64,000 nt of DNA from contig OY740772.1 of the NCBI GenBank assembly GCA_963513935.1, positions 98,723,340-98,787,339 on the forward strand, in the 5' to 3' direction. A program made the translations under genes and the position numbers. Origin of the DNA: Aphrophora alni (lineage: Eukaryota > Arthropoda > Insecta > Hemiptera > Aphrophoridae). Numbering within the stretch: the stretch's first letter is position 1; each line of letters opens with the position of its first letter. This document shows, one piece after another, positions 44,901 through 59,420 of this stretch. Under the pieces are notes generated by a model. That model did not search any database. It was not told the DNA's origin and worked only from the letters and a program-made list of their open reading frames with translations.

Positions 44901-46060
44901 TTTATTTCTAACAAATTGCTATTTTATCTGAATTCACCAATTAGAGTTCCCATCTGAATTTAGAAGATGAAAAGGCTTCATCCTATTCAGTCATGTGATT
45001 AATTCATCCTAAGTAAGCCCCCTGGACGCTCTCTCGTTAACATAGTGTTTCAACTGTTGTTCATTGCTTGAGCATATTTCTAAAATTCGTTGATCTGTCA
45101 CCAATGTAGTCAAAATATCCTAAGTCTGAAAGATCAAGATTTTTTAAATGACTTAGAGTTTGTAGAGCGCGATAATTCTATTATGGAAAGAAATATTTTG
45201 TTGAATAACCATCTTTCTGAGCATTACCTATCTTTCACATAGTGTTACAAGAAAAGTAACTTACGTTACAGTACATACAAATTACGATTTGCGTAAAGTT
45301 TGATGTTATCCAAGAGATGAAATTGAGGCTGAAAGTGGAAACATTTGAGTGAAGTTATGTAAAATCAAACTTTTCTCTCTTCCAATCGTATCGTGTTATC
45401 GTCTTACGAGATATCAGCACGTATCCAAAATTTGATGAGCTAAAGTTTATATACAGAGGATGTTTTGTTCACTTGTTTCGTCACAAGATTCTTATTTGTT
45501 TAAATTGATGGTTCTATCTGCGTTGTGTAAATCGTTTATTTTTAAGATTTACATTCTGTTTGCGATAATAAGCTTCTCTTATATTTACGCGCGTGTGGCA
45601 CGGGGAGGGTGGAGGCGCGGTCTATGGGTACTGCTTCGTAAAACAACGTATTTTTGTTCGAAATGTAAATTTACTCTTTAGATTTATTTTATTATTAGTG
45701 CGTTGTGTTTATTTAACCTTCTAAAAGTGTTTTCCCAAAGTTGAGACATAGCTAAATAGCTTTCTCCTTTATTCGCACATCCGAAAACCGTGCATCCATT
45801 TAAACAACATCCTTAGACAAGTTTTCCAGATAAAATTTACATATAACTTGGAGGGAATTTGCTTGTTTTTAATCTCAATAACTACTATGTATACTAAAAC
45901 GGGAGAATTAAATGTCAAACGTTCTGTTAACCTGTTCAGAGACCGATTTTACAATATGAATTATTTAACCACCTGAGTGAGTTTTCATGTCCTATCTAAA
46001 TCGTTTTCCCGGTTCACCTAATTTCAACAGAATCCTTTGGTCCACAATAACATTAGAAGA
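44901..46060. other. AT-rich DNA, no gene seen
   Basis: No coding region accepted. The open frame at 45460-45681 has no recognisable motif. Confidence 0.4.
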
Positions 46061-46064
46061 AACC

Positions 46065-46230
46065 TACAGGGCCTCACTTACTATGAGTACGAGTGTGGCA
46101 TACGCAAGGGATCTGAGGTGGATCTACACTTTTCAAATTTAATCTTGGGTTGAATTCCTCTCGTCTTTCCTATCAGGTCTCTCTTGACTAATTCTTGTTC
46201 TCTTCCTATTCTGACTTTATTCTATTACAG
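46065..46230 (-). repeat. SINE-like repeat D2, reverse orientation
   Basis: CTCACTTACTATGAGTACGA, GGTGGATCTACACTTTTC, TTAATCTTGGGTTGAATTCC, CTATCAGGTCTCTCTTGACT and AATTCTTGTTCTCTTCC are the reverse complement of the D2 consensus, 3' to 5'. Confidence 0.75.
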
Positions 46231-47325
46231 TATTCTTGGGGTATTTTACTCTCTTTTCTTATAAGGCAGTGGATTACCGAGAAGTTTTTCCTTTTTCAGC
46301 AACAAGACAAAAATCGTTGTAATTTTATTTTAACAAAATCAGGTCTTACTTCAAAATCATTCGTTGTTATTTATCGTCTATTTTCAAAAGAACACAGTTT
46401 AAAAAATCTTTAAACCTCAAATCTCATTAAGTACGGTTTGAGTCGTTTCTGCCTATATAATAATAACTCCTCATGAAACTATATTTGGCCTTTGCGAACC
46501 TTACCAGGTGGAATGTCCATGCTCTGAAAATCCTTACATGTCAGTTAACCAGAATTTCCAACACACTTCCAAACAAGTACATCCAATAACGTGATATTCT
46601 TAACCACTAGAACCCCTGATTTTTCCCGTTCCATCCATAATGGTTTTCCACGTCCCATTCTAATCATTCTAATGGATAGAAAAACATCATATCTGATGGG
46701 TTAAATCACTTAAGGATGACCTTAAACCGTAGAGTAACAGATCTCTTCAACTCTGATCGACAATGTGACACTGGTTTAATGTAAATAGAAATCACATTTG
46801 AAATTTGCACTGAGTTGAACAATAATTGAACGTGACAGATTAACATGCTTTACTATTTCAGAACATTGACATCGTCGAGGGCGTTGTAATTTAGTTATTA
46901 GCGCAATTGTAATAATCATATAGCGAAGCAATTGTTGTAATGTTGTCAATTACTGCAAATAAACGTGCATTGGCATTGAGTCGGCTAAATTGTTTTATAT
47001 CCAAAGTTATGTCCAGCAAACTTGTTCGTATATTATATCAATTTGTGTTATAACAATAAATCATGTTTGTCTAAAAAGTAATGAAACTAATTGTATTGAA
47101 ATTTTCATTCAAAACTATTTTATCTCATTAAAAATATATCGTTTCGGAAGCCAAAAACTTAAGGGAAATTGTTCTCATTGACTGAAACAATGCTGGAAGT
47201 GTACATTTGTAAATATCTTCTGCTAGTCCATCACAATCTTTTATAGTCTTCCACACTGTGTTGGTTTTTAGAATGGAAAATAATCACACGGAGAACATCA
47301 TGATAGTAAGGAAGCTGCAGTGCTA
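46231..47325. other. AT-rich DNA, no gene seen
   Basis: A less AT-rich stretch at 46480-46740 has no recognisable motif on either strand. The rest is AT-rich. Confidence 0.4.
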
Positions 47326-47330
47326 GATGA

Positions 47331-50300
47331 CGTCATTTTGGTCATATACTCGTTCACAGAAAGTGCTGCATGACTGGGAGCGTTATCGTAACGAAGTACC
47401 CAACAATCTTTATCCCGTCATGAACGGACCTTTTTGGTCATATAGTCGTTCACAGAAAGTGCTGCGTAACTGGGAGCGTTATCGTAACGAAGTACCCAAC
47501 AATCTTTATCCCGTCATGAACGGACCTTTTTGGTCATATAGTCGTTCACAGAAAGTGCTGCATGACTGGGAGCGTTATCGTAACGAAGTACCCAACAATC
47601 TTTATCCCGTCATGAACGGACCTTTTTGGTCATATAGTCGTTCACAGAAAGTGCTGCGTAACTGGGAGCGTTATCGTGACGAAGTACTCAAGAATAAACA
47701 ATCTTTATCCCGTCATGAACGGACCTTTTTGGTCATATAGTCGTTCACAGAAAGTGCTGCATGACTGGGAGCGTTATCGTAACGAAGTACCCAACAATCT
47801 TTATCCCGTCATGAACGGACCTTTTTGGTCATATAGTCGTTCACAGAAAGTGCTGCGTAACTGGGAGCGTTATCGTGACGAAGTACTCAAGAATAAACAA
47901 TCTTTATCCCGTCATGAACGGACCTTTTTGGTCATATAGTCGTTCACAGAAAGTGCTGCATGACTGGGAGCGTTATCGTAACGAAGTACCCAACAATCTT
48001 TATCCCGTCATGAACGGACCTTTTTGGTCATATAGTCGTTCACAGAAAGTGCTGAGTAACTGGGAGCGTTATCGTGACGAAGTACTCAAGAATAAACAAT
48101 CTTTATCCCGTCATGAACGGACCTTTTTGGTCATATAGTCGTTCACAGAAAGTGCTGCATGACTGGGAGCGTTATCGTAACGAAGTACCCAACAATCTTT
48201 ATCCCGTCATGAACGGACCTTTTTGGTCATATACTCGTTCACAGAAAGTGCTGCATGACTGGGAGCGTTATCGTAACGAAGTACCCAACAATCTTTATCC
48301 CGTCATGAACGGACCTTTTTGGTCATATAGTCGTTCACAGAAAGTGCTGCGTAACTGGGAGCGTTATCGTGACGAAGTACTCAAGAATAAACAATCTTTA
48401 TCCCGTCATGAACGGACCTTTTTGGTCATATAGTCGTTCACAGAAAGTGCTGCATGACTGGGAGCGTTATCGTAACGAAGTACCCAACAATCTTTATCCC
48501 GTCATGAACGGACCTTTTTGGTCATATAGTCGTTCACAGAAAGTGCTGCGTAACTGGGAGCGTTATCGTGACGAAGTACTCAAGAATAAACAATCTTTAT
48601 CCCGTCATGAACGGACCTTTTTGGTCATATAGTCGTTCACAGAAAGTGCTGCGTAACTGGGAGCGTTATCGTAACGAAGTACCCAACAATCTTTATCCCG
48701 TCATGAACGGACCTTTTTGGTCATATAGTCGTTCACAGAAAGTGCTGCATGACTGGGAGCGTTATCGTAACGAAGTACCCAACAATCTTTATCCCGTCAT
48801 GAACGGACCTTTTTGGTCATATAGTCGTTCACAGAAAGTGCTGCGTAACTGGGAGCGTTATCGTGACGAAGTACCCAAGAATAAACAATCTTTATCCCGT
48901 CATGAACGGACCTTTTTGGTCATATAGTCGTTCACAGAAAGTGCTGCATGACTGGGAGCGTTATCGTAACGAAGTACCCAACAATCTTTATCCCGTCATG
49001 AACGGACCTTTTTGGTCATATAGTCGTTCACAGAAAGTGCTGCGTAACTGGGAGCGTTATCGCGACGAAGTACTCAAGAATAAACAATCTTTATCCCGTC
49101 ATGAACGGACCTTTTTGGTCATATAGTCGTTCACAGAAAGTGCTGCATGACTGGGAGCGTTATCGTAACGAAGTACCCAACAATCTTTATCCCGTCATGA
49201 ACGGACCTTTTTGGTCATATAGTCGTTCACAGAAAGTGCTGCATGACTGGGAGCGTTATCGTAACGAAGTACCCAACAATCTTTATCCCGTCATGAACGG
49301 ACCTTTTTGGTCATATAGTCGTTCACAGAAAGTGCTGCGTAACTGGGAGCGTTATCGTAACGAAGTACCCAACAATCTTTATCCCGTCATGAACGGACCT
49401 TTTTGGTCATATAGTCGTTCACAGAAAGTGCTGCATGACTGGGAGCGTTATCGTAACGAAGTACCCAACAATCTTTATCCCGTCATGAACGGACCTTTTT
49501 GGTCATATAGTCGTTCACAGAAAGTGCTGCATGACTGGGAGCGTTATCGTAACGAAGTACCCAACAATCTTTATCCCGTCATGAACGGACCTTTTTGGTC
49601 ATATAGTCGTTCACAGAAAGTGCTGCGTAACTGGGAGCGTTATCGTGACGAAGTACTCAAGAATAAACAATCTTTATCCGGTCATGAACTGATCTTTTTG
49701 GTCATATAGTCGTTCACAGAAAGTGCTGCGTAACTGGGAGCGTTATCGTGACGAAGTACCCAACAATCTTTATCCCGTCATGAACGGACCTTTTTGGTCA
49801 TATAGTCGTTCACAGAAAGTGCTGCGTAACTGGGAGCGTTATCGTGACGAAGTACCCAACAATCTTTATCCCGTCATGAACGGACCTTTTTGGTCATATA
49901 GTCGTTCACAGAAAGTGCTGCGTAACTGGGAGCGTTATCGTAACGAAGTACCCAACAATCTTTATCCCGTCATGAACGGACCTTTTTGGTCATATAGTCG
50001 TTCACAGAAAGTGCTGCATGACTGGGAGCGTTATCGTAACGAAGTACCCAACAATCTTTATCCCGTCATGAACGGACCTTTTTGGTCATATAGTCGTTCA
50101 CAGAAAGTGCTGCGTAACTGGGAGCGTTATCGTAACGAAGTACCCAACAATCTTTATCCCGTCATGAACGGACCTTTTTGGTCATATAGTCGTTCACAGA
50201 AAGTGCTGCATGACTGGGAGCGTTATCGTAACGAAGTACCCAACAATCTTTATCCCGTCATGAACGGACCTTTTTGGTCATATAGTCGTTCACAGAAAGT

Positions 50301-53300
50301 GCTGCGTAACTGGGAGCGTTATCGTAACGAAGTACCCAACAATCTTTATCCCGTCATGAACGGACCTTTTTGGTCATATAGTCGTTCACAGAAAGTGCTG
50401 CGTAACTGGGAGCGTTATCGTGACGAAGTACCCAACAATCTTTATCCCGTCATGAACGGACCTTTTTGGTCATATAGTCGTTCACAGAAAGTGCTGCATG
50501 ACTGGGAGCGTTATCGTAACGAAGTACCCAACAATCTTTATCCCGTCATGAACGGACCTTTTTGGTCATATAGTCGTTCACAGAAAGTGCTGCATGACTG
50601 GGAGCGTTATCGTAACGAAGTACCCAACAATCTTTATACCGTCATGAACGGACCTTTTTGGTCATATAGTCGTTCACAGAAAGTGCTGCGTAACTGGGAG
50701 CGTTATCGTAACGAAGTACCCAACAATCTTTATCCCGTCATGAACGGACCTTTTTGGTCATATAGTCGTTCACAGAAAGTGCTGCATGACTGGGAGCGTT
50801 ATCGTAACGAAGTACCCAACAATCTTTATCCCGTCATGAACGGACCTTTTTGGTCATATAGTCGTTCACAGAAAGTGCTGCGTAACTGGGAGCGTTATCG
50901 TAACGAAGTACCCAACAATCTTTATCCCGTCATGAACGGACCTTTTTGGTCATATAGTCGTTCACAGAAAGTGCTGCGTAACTGGGAGCGTTATCGTAAC
51001 GAAGTACCCAACAATCTTTATCCCGTCATGAACGGACCTTTTTGGTCATATAGTCGTTCACAGAAAGTGCTGCATGACTGGGAGCGTTATCGTAACGAAG
51101 TACCCAACAATCTTTATCCCGTCATGAACGGACCTTTTTGGTCATATAGTCGTTCACAGAAAGTGCTGCATGACTGGGAGCGTTATCGTAACGAAGTACC
51201 CAACAATCTTTATCCCGTCATGAACGGACCTTTTTGGTCATATAGTCGTTCACAGAAAGTGCTGCGTAACTGGGAGCGTTATCGTAACGAAGTACCCAAC
51301 AATCTTTATCCCGTCATGAACGGACCTTTTTGGTCATATAGTCGTTCACAGAAAGTGCTGCGTAACTGGGAGCGTTATCGTGACGAAGTACTCAAGAATA
51401 AACAATCTTTATCCGGTCATGAACTGATCTTTTTGGTCATATAGTCGTTCACAGAAAGTGCTGCGTAACTGGGAGCGTTATCGTGACGAAGTACTCAAGA
51501 ATAAACAATCTTTATCCGGTCATGAACTGATCTTTTTGGTCATATAGTCGTTCACAGAAAGTGCTGCGTAACTGGGAGCGTTATCGTGACGAAGTACTCA
51601 AGAATAAACAATCTTTATCCCGTCATGAACGGACCTTTTTGGTCATATAGTCGTTCACAGAAAGTGCTGCATGACTGGGAGCGTTATCGTAACGAAGTAC
51701 CCAACAATCTTTATCCCGTCATGAACGGACCTTTTTGGTCATATAGTCGTTCACAGAAAGTGCTGCGTAACTGGGAGCGTTATCGTGACGAAGTACTCAA
51801 GAATAAACAATCTTTATCCCGTCATGAACGGACCTTTTTGGTCATATAGTCGTTCACAGAAAGTGCTGCATGACTGGGAGCGTTATCGTAACGAAGTACC
51901 CAACAATCTTTATCCCGTCATGAACGGACCTTTTTGGTCATATACTCGTTCACAGAAAGTGCTGCATGACTGGGAGCGTTATCGTAACGAAGTACCCAAC
52001 AATCTTTATCCCGTCATGAACGGACCTTTTTGGTCATATAGTCGTTCACAGAAAGTGCTGCGTAACTGGGAGCGTTATCGTGACGAAGTACTCAAGAATA
52101 AACAATCTTTATCCCGTCATGAACGGACCTTTTTGGTCATATAGTCGTTCACAGAAAGTGCTGCATGACTGGGAGCGTTATCGTAACGAAGTACCCAACA
52201 ATCTTTATCCCGTCATGAACGGACCTTTTTGGTCATATAGTCGTTCACAGAAAGTGCTGCGTAACTGGGAGCGTTATCGTGACGAAGTACTCAAGAATAA
52301 ACAATCTTTATCCCGTCATGAACGGACCTTTTTGGTCATATAGTCGTTCACAGAAAGTGCTGCGTAACTGGGAGCGTTATCGTAACGAAGTACCCAACAA
52401 TCTTTATCCCGTCATGAACGGACCTTTTTGGTCATATAGTCGTTCACAGAAAGTGCTGCATGACTGGGAGCGTTATCGTAACGAAGTACCCAACAATCTT
52501 TATCCCGTCATGAACGGACCTTTTTGGTCATATAGTCGTTCACAGAAAGTGCTGCGTAACTGGGAGCGTTATCGTGACGAAGTACCCAAGAATAAACAAT
52601 CTTTATCCCGTCATGAACGGACCTTTTTGGTCATATAGTCGTTCACAGAAAGTGCTGCATGACTGGGAGCGTTATCGTAACGAAGTACCCAACAATCTTT
52701 ATCCCGTCATGAACGGACCTTTTTGGTCATATAGTCGTTCACAGAAAGTGCTGCGTAACTGGGAGCGTTATCGTGACGAAGTACTCAAGAATAAACAATC
52801 TTTATCCCGTCATGAACGGACCTTTTTGGTCATATAGTCGTTCACAGAAAGTGCTGCATGACTGGGAGCGTTATCGTAACGAAGTACCCAACAATCTTTA
52901 TCCCGTCATGAACGGACCTTTTTGGTCATATAGTCGTTCACAGAAAGTGCTGCATGACTGGGAGCGTTATCGTAACGAAGTACCCAACAATCTTTATCCC
53001 GTCATGAACGGACCTTTTTGGTCATATAGTCGTTCACAGAAAGTGCTGCGTAACTGGGAGCGTTATCGTAACGAAGTACCCAACAATCTTTATCCCGTCA
53101 TGAACGGACCTTTTTGGTCATATAGTCGTTCACAGAAAGTGCTGCATGACTGGGAGCGTTATCGTAACGAAGTACCCAACAATCTTTATCCCGTCATGAA
53201 CGGACCTTTTTGGTCATATAGTCGTTCACAGAAAGTGCTGCATGACTGGGAGCGTTATCGTAACGAAGTACCCAACAATCTTTATCCCGTCATGAACGGA

Positions 53301-56300
53301 CCTTTTTGGTCATATAGTCGTTCACAGAAAGTGCTGCGTAACTGGGAGCGTTATCGTAACGAAGTACCCAACAATCTTTATCCCGTCATGAACGGACCTT
53401 TTTGGTCATATAGTCGTTCACAGAAAGTGCTGCGTAACTGGGAGCGTTATCGTGACGAAGTACTCAAGAATAAACAATCTTTATCCGGTCATGAACTGAT
53501 CTTTTTGGTCATATAGTCGTTCACAGAAAGTGCTGCGTAACTGGGAGCGTTATCGTGACGAAGTACCCAACAATCTTTATCCCGTCATGAACGGACCTTT
53601 TTGGTCATATAGTCGTTCACAGAAAGTGCTGCGTAACTGGGAGCGTTATCGTGACGAAGTACCCAACAATCTTTATCCCGTCATGAACGGACCTTTTTGG
53701 TCATATAGTCGTTCACAGAAAGTGCTGCGTAACTGGGAGCGTTATCGTAACGAAGTACCCAACAATCTTTATCCCGTCATGAACGGACCTTTTTGGTCAT
53801 ATAGTCGTTCACAGAAAGTGCTGCATGACTGGGAGCGTTATCGTAACGAAGTACCCAACAATCTTTATCCCGTCATGAACGGACCTTTTTGGTCATATAG
53901 TCGTTCACAGAAAGTGCTGCGTAACTGGGAGCGTTATCGTAACGAAGTACCCAACAATCTTTATCCCGTCATGAACGGACCTTTTTGGTCATATAGTCGT
54001 TCACAGAAAGTGCTGCATGACTGGGAGCGTTATCGTAACGAAGTACCCAACAATCTTTATCCCGTCATGAACGGACCTTTTTGGTCATATAGTCGTTCAC
54101 AGAAAGTGCTGCGTAACTGGGAGCGTTATCGTAACGAAGTACCCAACAATCTTTATCCCGTCATGAACGGACCTTTTTGGTCATATAGTCGTTCACAGAA
54201 AGTGCTGCATGACTGGGAGCGTTATCGTAACGAAGTACCCAACAATCTTTATCCCGTCATGAACGGACCTTTTTGGTCATATAGTCGTTCACAGAAAGTG
54301 CTGCATGACTGGGAGCGTTATCGTAACGAAGTACCCAACAATCTTTATCCCGTCATGAACGGACCTTTTTGGTCATATAGTCGTTCACAGAAAGTGCTGC
54401 GTAACTGGGAGCGTTATCGTAACGAAGTACCCAACAATCTTTATCCCGTCATGAACGGACCTTTTTGGTCATATAGTCGTTCACAGAAAGTGCTGCGTAA
54501 CTGGGAGCGTTATCGTGACGAAGTACTCAAGAATAAACAATCTTTATCCGGTCATGAACTGATCTTTTTGGTCATATAGTCGTTCACAGAAAGTGCTGCG
54601 TAACTGGGAGCGTTATCGTGACGAAGTACTCAAGAATAAACAATCTTTATCCCGTCATGAACTGATCTTTTTGGTCATATAGTCGTTCACAGAAAGTGCT
54701 GCGTAACTGGGAGCGTTATCGTGACGAAGTACCCAACAATCTTTATCCCGTCATGAACGGACCTTTTTGGTCATATAGTCGTTCACAGAAAGTGCTGCGT
54801 AACTGGGAGCGTTATCGTGACGAAGTACCCAACAATCTTTATCCCGTCATGAACGGACCTTTTTGGTCATATAGTCGTTCACAGAAAGTGCTGCGTAACT
54901 GGGAGCGTTATCGTAACGAAGTACCCAACAATCTTTATCCCGTCATGAACGGACCTTTTTGGTCATATAGTCGTTCACAGAAAGTGCTGCATGACTGGGA
55001 GCGTTATCGTAACGAAGTACCCAACAATCTTTATCCCGTCATGAACGGACCTTTTTGGTCATATAGTCGTTCACAGAAAGTGCTGCGTAACTGGGAGCGT
55101 TATCGTAACGAAGTACCCAACAATCTTTATCCCGTCATGAACGGACCTTTTTGGTCATATAGTCGTTCACAGAAAGTGCTGCATGACTGGGAGCGTTATC
55201 GTAACGAAGTACCCAACAATCTTTATCCCGTCATGAACGGACCTTTTTGGTCATATAGTCGTTCACAGAAAGTGCTGCGTAACTGGGAGCGTTATCGTAA
55301 CGAAGTACCCAACAATCTTTATCCCGTCATGAACGGACCTTTTTGGTCATATAGTCGTTCACAGAAAGTGCTGCGTAACTGGGAGCGTTATCGTAACGAA
55401 GTACCCAACAATCTTTATCCCGTCATGAACGGACCTTTTTGGTCATATAGTCGTTCACAGAAAGTGCTGCATGACTGGGAGCGTTATCGTAACGAAGTAC
55501 CCAACAATCTTTATCCCGTCATGAACGGACCTTTTTGGTCATATAGTCGTTCACAGAAAGTGCTGCATGACTGGGAGCGTTATCGTAACGAAGTACCCAA
55601 CAATCTTTATCCCGTCATGAACGGACCTTTTTGGTCATATAGTCGTTCACAGAAAGTGCTGCATGACTGGGAGCGTTATCGTAACGAAGTACCCAACAAT
55701 CTTTATACCGTCATGAACGGACCTTTTTGGTCATATAGTCGTTCACAGAAAGTGCTGCGTAACTGGGAGCGTTATCGTAACGAAGTACCCAACAATCTTT
55801 ATACCGTCATGAACGGACCTTTTTGGTCATATAGTCGTTCACAGAAAGTGCTGCGTAACTGGGAGCGTTATCGTAACGAAGTACCCAACAATCTTTATCC
55901 CGTCATGAACGGACCTTTTTGGTCATATAGTCGTTCACAGAAAGTGCTGCATGACTGGGAGCGTTATCGTAACGAAGTACCCAACAATCTTTATCCCGTC
56001 ATGAACGGACCTTTTTGGTCATATAGTCGTTCACAGAAAGTGCTGCATGACTGGGAGCGTTATCGTAACGAAGTACCCAACAATCTTTATCCCGTCATGA
56101 ACGGACCTTTTTGGTCATATAGTCGTTCACAGAAAGTGCTGCATGACTGGGAGCGTTATCGTAACGAAGTACCCAACAATCTTTATCCCGTCATGAACGG
56201 ACCTTTTTGGTCATATAGTCGTTCACAGAAAGTGCTGCATGACTGGGAGCGTTATCGTAACGAAGTACCCAACAATCTTTATCCCGTCATGAACGGACCT

Positions 56301-56890
56301 TTTTGGTCATATAGTCGTTCACAGAAAGTGCTGCGTAACTGGGAGCGTTATCGTGACGAAGTACTCAAGAATAAACAATCTTTATCCCGTCATGAACGGA
56401 CCTTTTTGGTCATATAGTCGTTCACAGAAAGTGCTGCATGACTGGGAGCGTTATCGTAACGAAGTACCCAACAATCTTTATCCCGTCATGAACGGACCTT
56501 TTTGGTCATATAGTCGTTCACAGAAAGTGCTGCGTAACTGGGAGCGTTATCGTAACGAAGTACCCAACAATCTTTATCCCGTCATGAACGGACCTTTTTG
56601 GTCAATTAGTCGTTCACAGAAAGTGCTGCGTAACTGGGAGCGTTATCGTAACGAAGTACCCAACAATCTTTATCCCGTCATGAACGGACCTTTTTGGTCA
56701 TATAGTCGTTCACAGAAAGTGCTGCATGACTGGGAGCGTTATCGTAACGAAGTACCCAACAATCTTTATCCCGTCATGAACGGACCTTTTTGGTCATATA
56801 GTCGTTCACAGAAAGTGCTGCGTAACTGGGAGCGTTATCGTGACGAAGTACTCAAGAATAAACAATCTTTATCCCGTCATGAACTGATCT
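47331..56890. repeat. Satellite zone 1: mixed 96/103-bp monomers
   Basis: Mostly 96-bp monomers with 103-bp monomers interspersed. Contains a 3,711-bp internal duplication. Private variants recur at exactly this distance: ATACTCGTTC at 48231 and 51942, and GTACCCAAGA at 48871 and 52582; the positions where 103-bp units interrupt the frame also repeat at this offset between 47875-48863 and 51586-52574. A further related block pair lies about 4,973 bp apart (49723 and 54696). A CTGAGT variant near 48052 and a CGCGACG near 49061 are private to one copy, so they arose after the duplication. Confidence 0.9.
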
Positions 56891-59420
56891 TTTTGGTCAT
56901 ATAGTCGTTCACAGAAAGTGCTGCGTAACTGGGAGCGTTATCGTGACGAAGTACTCAAGAATAAACAATCTTTATCCCGTCATGAACTGATCTTTTTGGT
57001 CATATAGTCGTTCACAGAAAGTGCTGCGTAACTGGGAGCGTTATCGTGACGAAGTACTCAAGAATAAACAATCTTTATCCGGTCATGAACTAATCTTTTT
57101 GGTCATATAGTCGTTCACAGAAAGTGCTGCGTAACTGGGAGCGTTATCGTGACGAAGTACTCAAGAATAAACAATCTTTATCCGGTCATGAACTGATCTT
57201 TTTGGTCATATAGTCGTTCACAGAAAGTGCTGCGTAACTGGGAGCGTTATCGTGACGAAGTACTCAAGAATAAACAATCTTTATCCGGTCATGAACTGAT
57301 ATTTTTGGTCATATAGTCGTTTACAGAAAGTGCTGCGTAACTGGGAGCGTTATCGTGACGAAGTACTCAAGAATAAACAATCTTTATCCGGTCATGAACT
57401 GATCTTTTTGGTCATATAGTCGTTCACAGAAAGTGCTGCGTAACTGGGAGCGTTATCGTGACGAAGTACTCAAGAATAAACAATCTTTATCCGGTCATGA
57501 ACTGATCTTTTTGGTCATATAGTCGTTCACAGAAAGTGCTGCGTAACTGGGAGCGTTATCGTGACGAAGTACTCAAGAATAAACAATCTTTATCCGGTCA
57601 TGAACTGATCTTTTTGGTCATATAGTCGTTCACAGAAAGTGCTGCGTAACTGGGAGCGTTATCGTGACGAAGTACTCAAGAATAAACAATCTTTATCCGG
57701 TCATGAACTGATCTTTTTGGTCATATAGTCGTTCACAGAAAGTGCTGCGTAACTGGGAGCGTTATCGTGACGAAGTACTCAAGAATAAACAATCTTTATC
57801 CGGTCATGAACTGATCTTTTTGGTCATATAGTCGTTCACAGAAAGTGCTGCGTAACTGGGAGCGTTATCGTGACGAAGTACTCAAGAATAAACAATCTTT
57901 ATCCGGTCATGAACTGATCTTTTTGGTCATATAGTCGTTCACAGAGAGTGCTGCGTAACTGGGAGCGTTATCGTGACGAAGTACTCAAGAATAAACAATC
58001 TTTATCCGGTCATGAACTGATCTTTTTGGTCATATAGTCGTTCACAGAAAGTGCTGCGTAACTGGGAGCGTTATCGTGACGAAGTACTCAAGAATAAACA
58101 ATCTTTATCCGGTCATGAACTGATATTTTTGGTCATATAGTCGTTTACAGAAAGTGCTGCGTAACTGGGAGCGTTATCGTGACGAAGTACTCAAGAATAA
58201 ACAATCTTTATCCGGTCATGAACTGATCTTTTTGGTCATATAGTCGTTCACAGAAAGTGCTGCGTAACTGGGAGCGTTATCGTGACGAAGTACTCAAGAA
58301 TAAACAATCTTTATCCGGTCATGAACTGATCTTTTTGGTCATATAGTCGTTCACAGAAAGTGCTGCGTAACTGGGAGCGTTATCGTGACGAAGTACTCAA
58401 GAATAAACAATCTTTATCCGGTCATGAACTGATCTTTTTGGTCATATAGTCGTTCACAGAAAGTGCTGCGTAACTGGGAGCGTTATCGTGACGAAGTACT
58501 CAAGAATAAACAATCTTTATCCGGTCATGAACTGATCTTTTTGGTCATATAGTCGTTCACAGAAAGTGCTGCGTAACTGGGAGCGTTATCGTGACGAAGT
58601 ACTCAAGAATAAACAATCTTTATCCGGTCATGAACTGATCTTTTTGGTCATATAGTCGTTCACAGAAAGTGCTGCGTAACTGGGAGCGTTATCGTGACGA
58701 AGTACTCAAGAATAAACAATCTTTATCCGGTCATGAACTGATCTTTTTGGTCATATAGTCGTTCACAGAAAGTGCTGCGTAACTGGGAGCGTTATCGTGA
58801 CGAAGTACTCAAGAATAAACAATCTTTATCCGGTCATGAACTGATCTTTTTGGTCATATAGTCGTTCACAGAAAGTGCTGCGTAACTGGGAGCGTTATCG
58901 TGACGAAGTACTCAAGAATAAACAATCTTTATCCGGTCATGAACTGATCTTTTTGGTCATATAGTCGTTCACAGAAAGTGCTGCGTAACTGGGAGCGTTA
59001 TCGTGACGAAGTACTCAAGAATAAACAATCTTTATCTCGTCATGAACTGATCTTTTTGGTCATATAGTCGTTCACAGAAAGTGCTGCGTAACTGGGAGCG
59101 TTATCGTGACGAAGTACTCAAGAATAAACAATCTTTATCCGGTCATGAACTGATCTTTTTGGTCATATAGTCGTTCACAGAAAGTGCTGCGTAACTGGGA
59201 GCGTTATCGTGACGAAGTACTCAAGAATAAACAATCTTTATCCGGTCATGAACTGATCTTTTTGGTCATATAGTCGTTCACAGAAAGTGCTGCGTAACTG
59301 GGAGCGTTATCGTGACGAAGTACTCAAGAATAAACAATCTTTATCCGGTCATGAACTGATCTTTTTGGTCATATAGTCGTTCACAGAAAGTGCTGCGTAA
59401 CTGGGAGCGTTATCGTGACG
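56890..59420. repeat. Satellite zone 2: nearly pure 103-bp monomers
   Basis: About 25 consecutive 103-bp monomers, most with the CCGGTCATGAACTGATC variant. The pair of rare variants GATATTTTTGG and CGTTTACAG occurs together at 57299-57326 and again 824 bp later (58123-58150), exactly eight monomers, so a block of eight units was duplicated. Every monomer carries an AATAAA hexamer on the plus strand. Confidence 0.9.

Noticed and set aside
47327..56904. Long open frames (up to 573 codons) encoding a 32-residue repeat protein
   Set aside because: They follow automatically from a stop-free 96-bp monomer; 103-bp monomers break them at random, known variants are nonsynonymous, and there is no start context or unique sequence.
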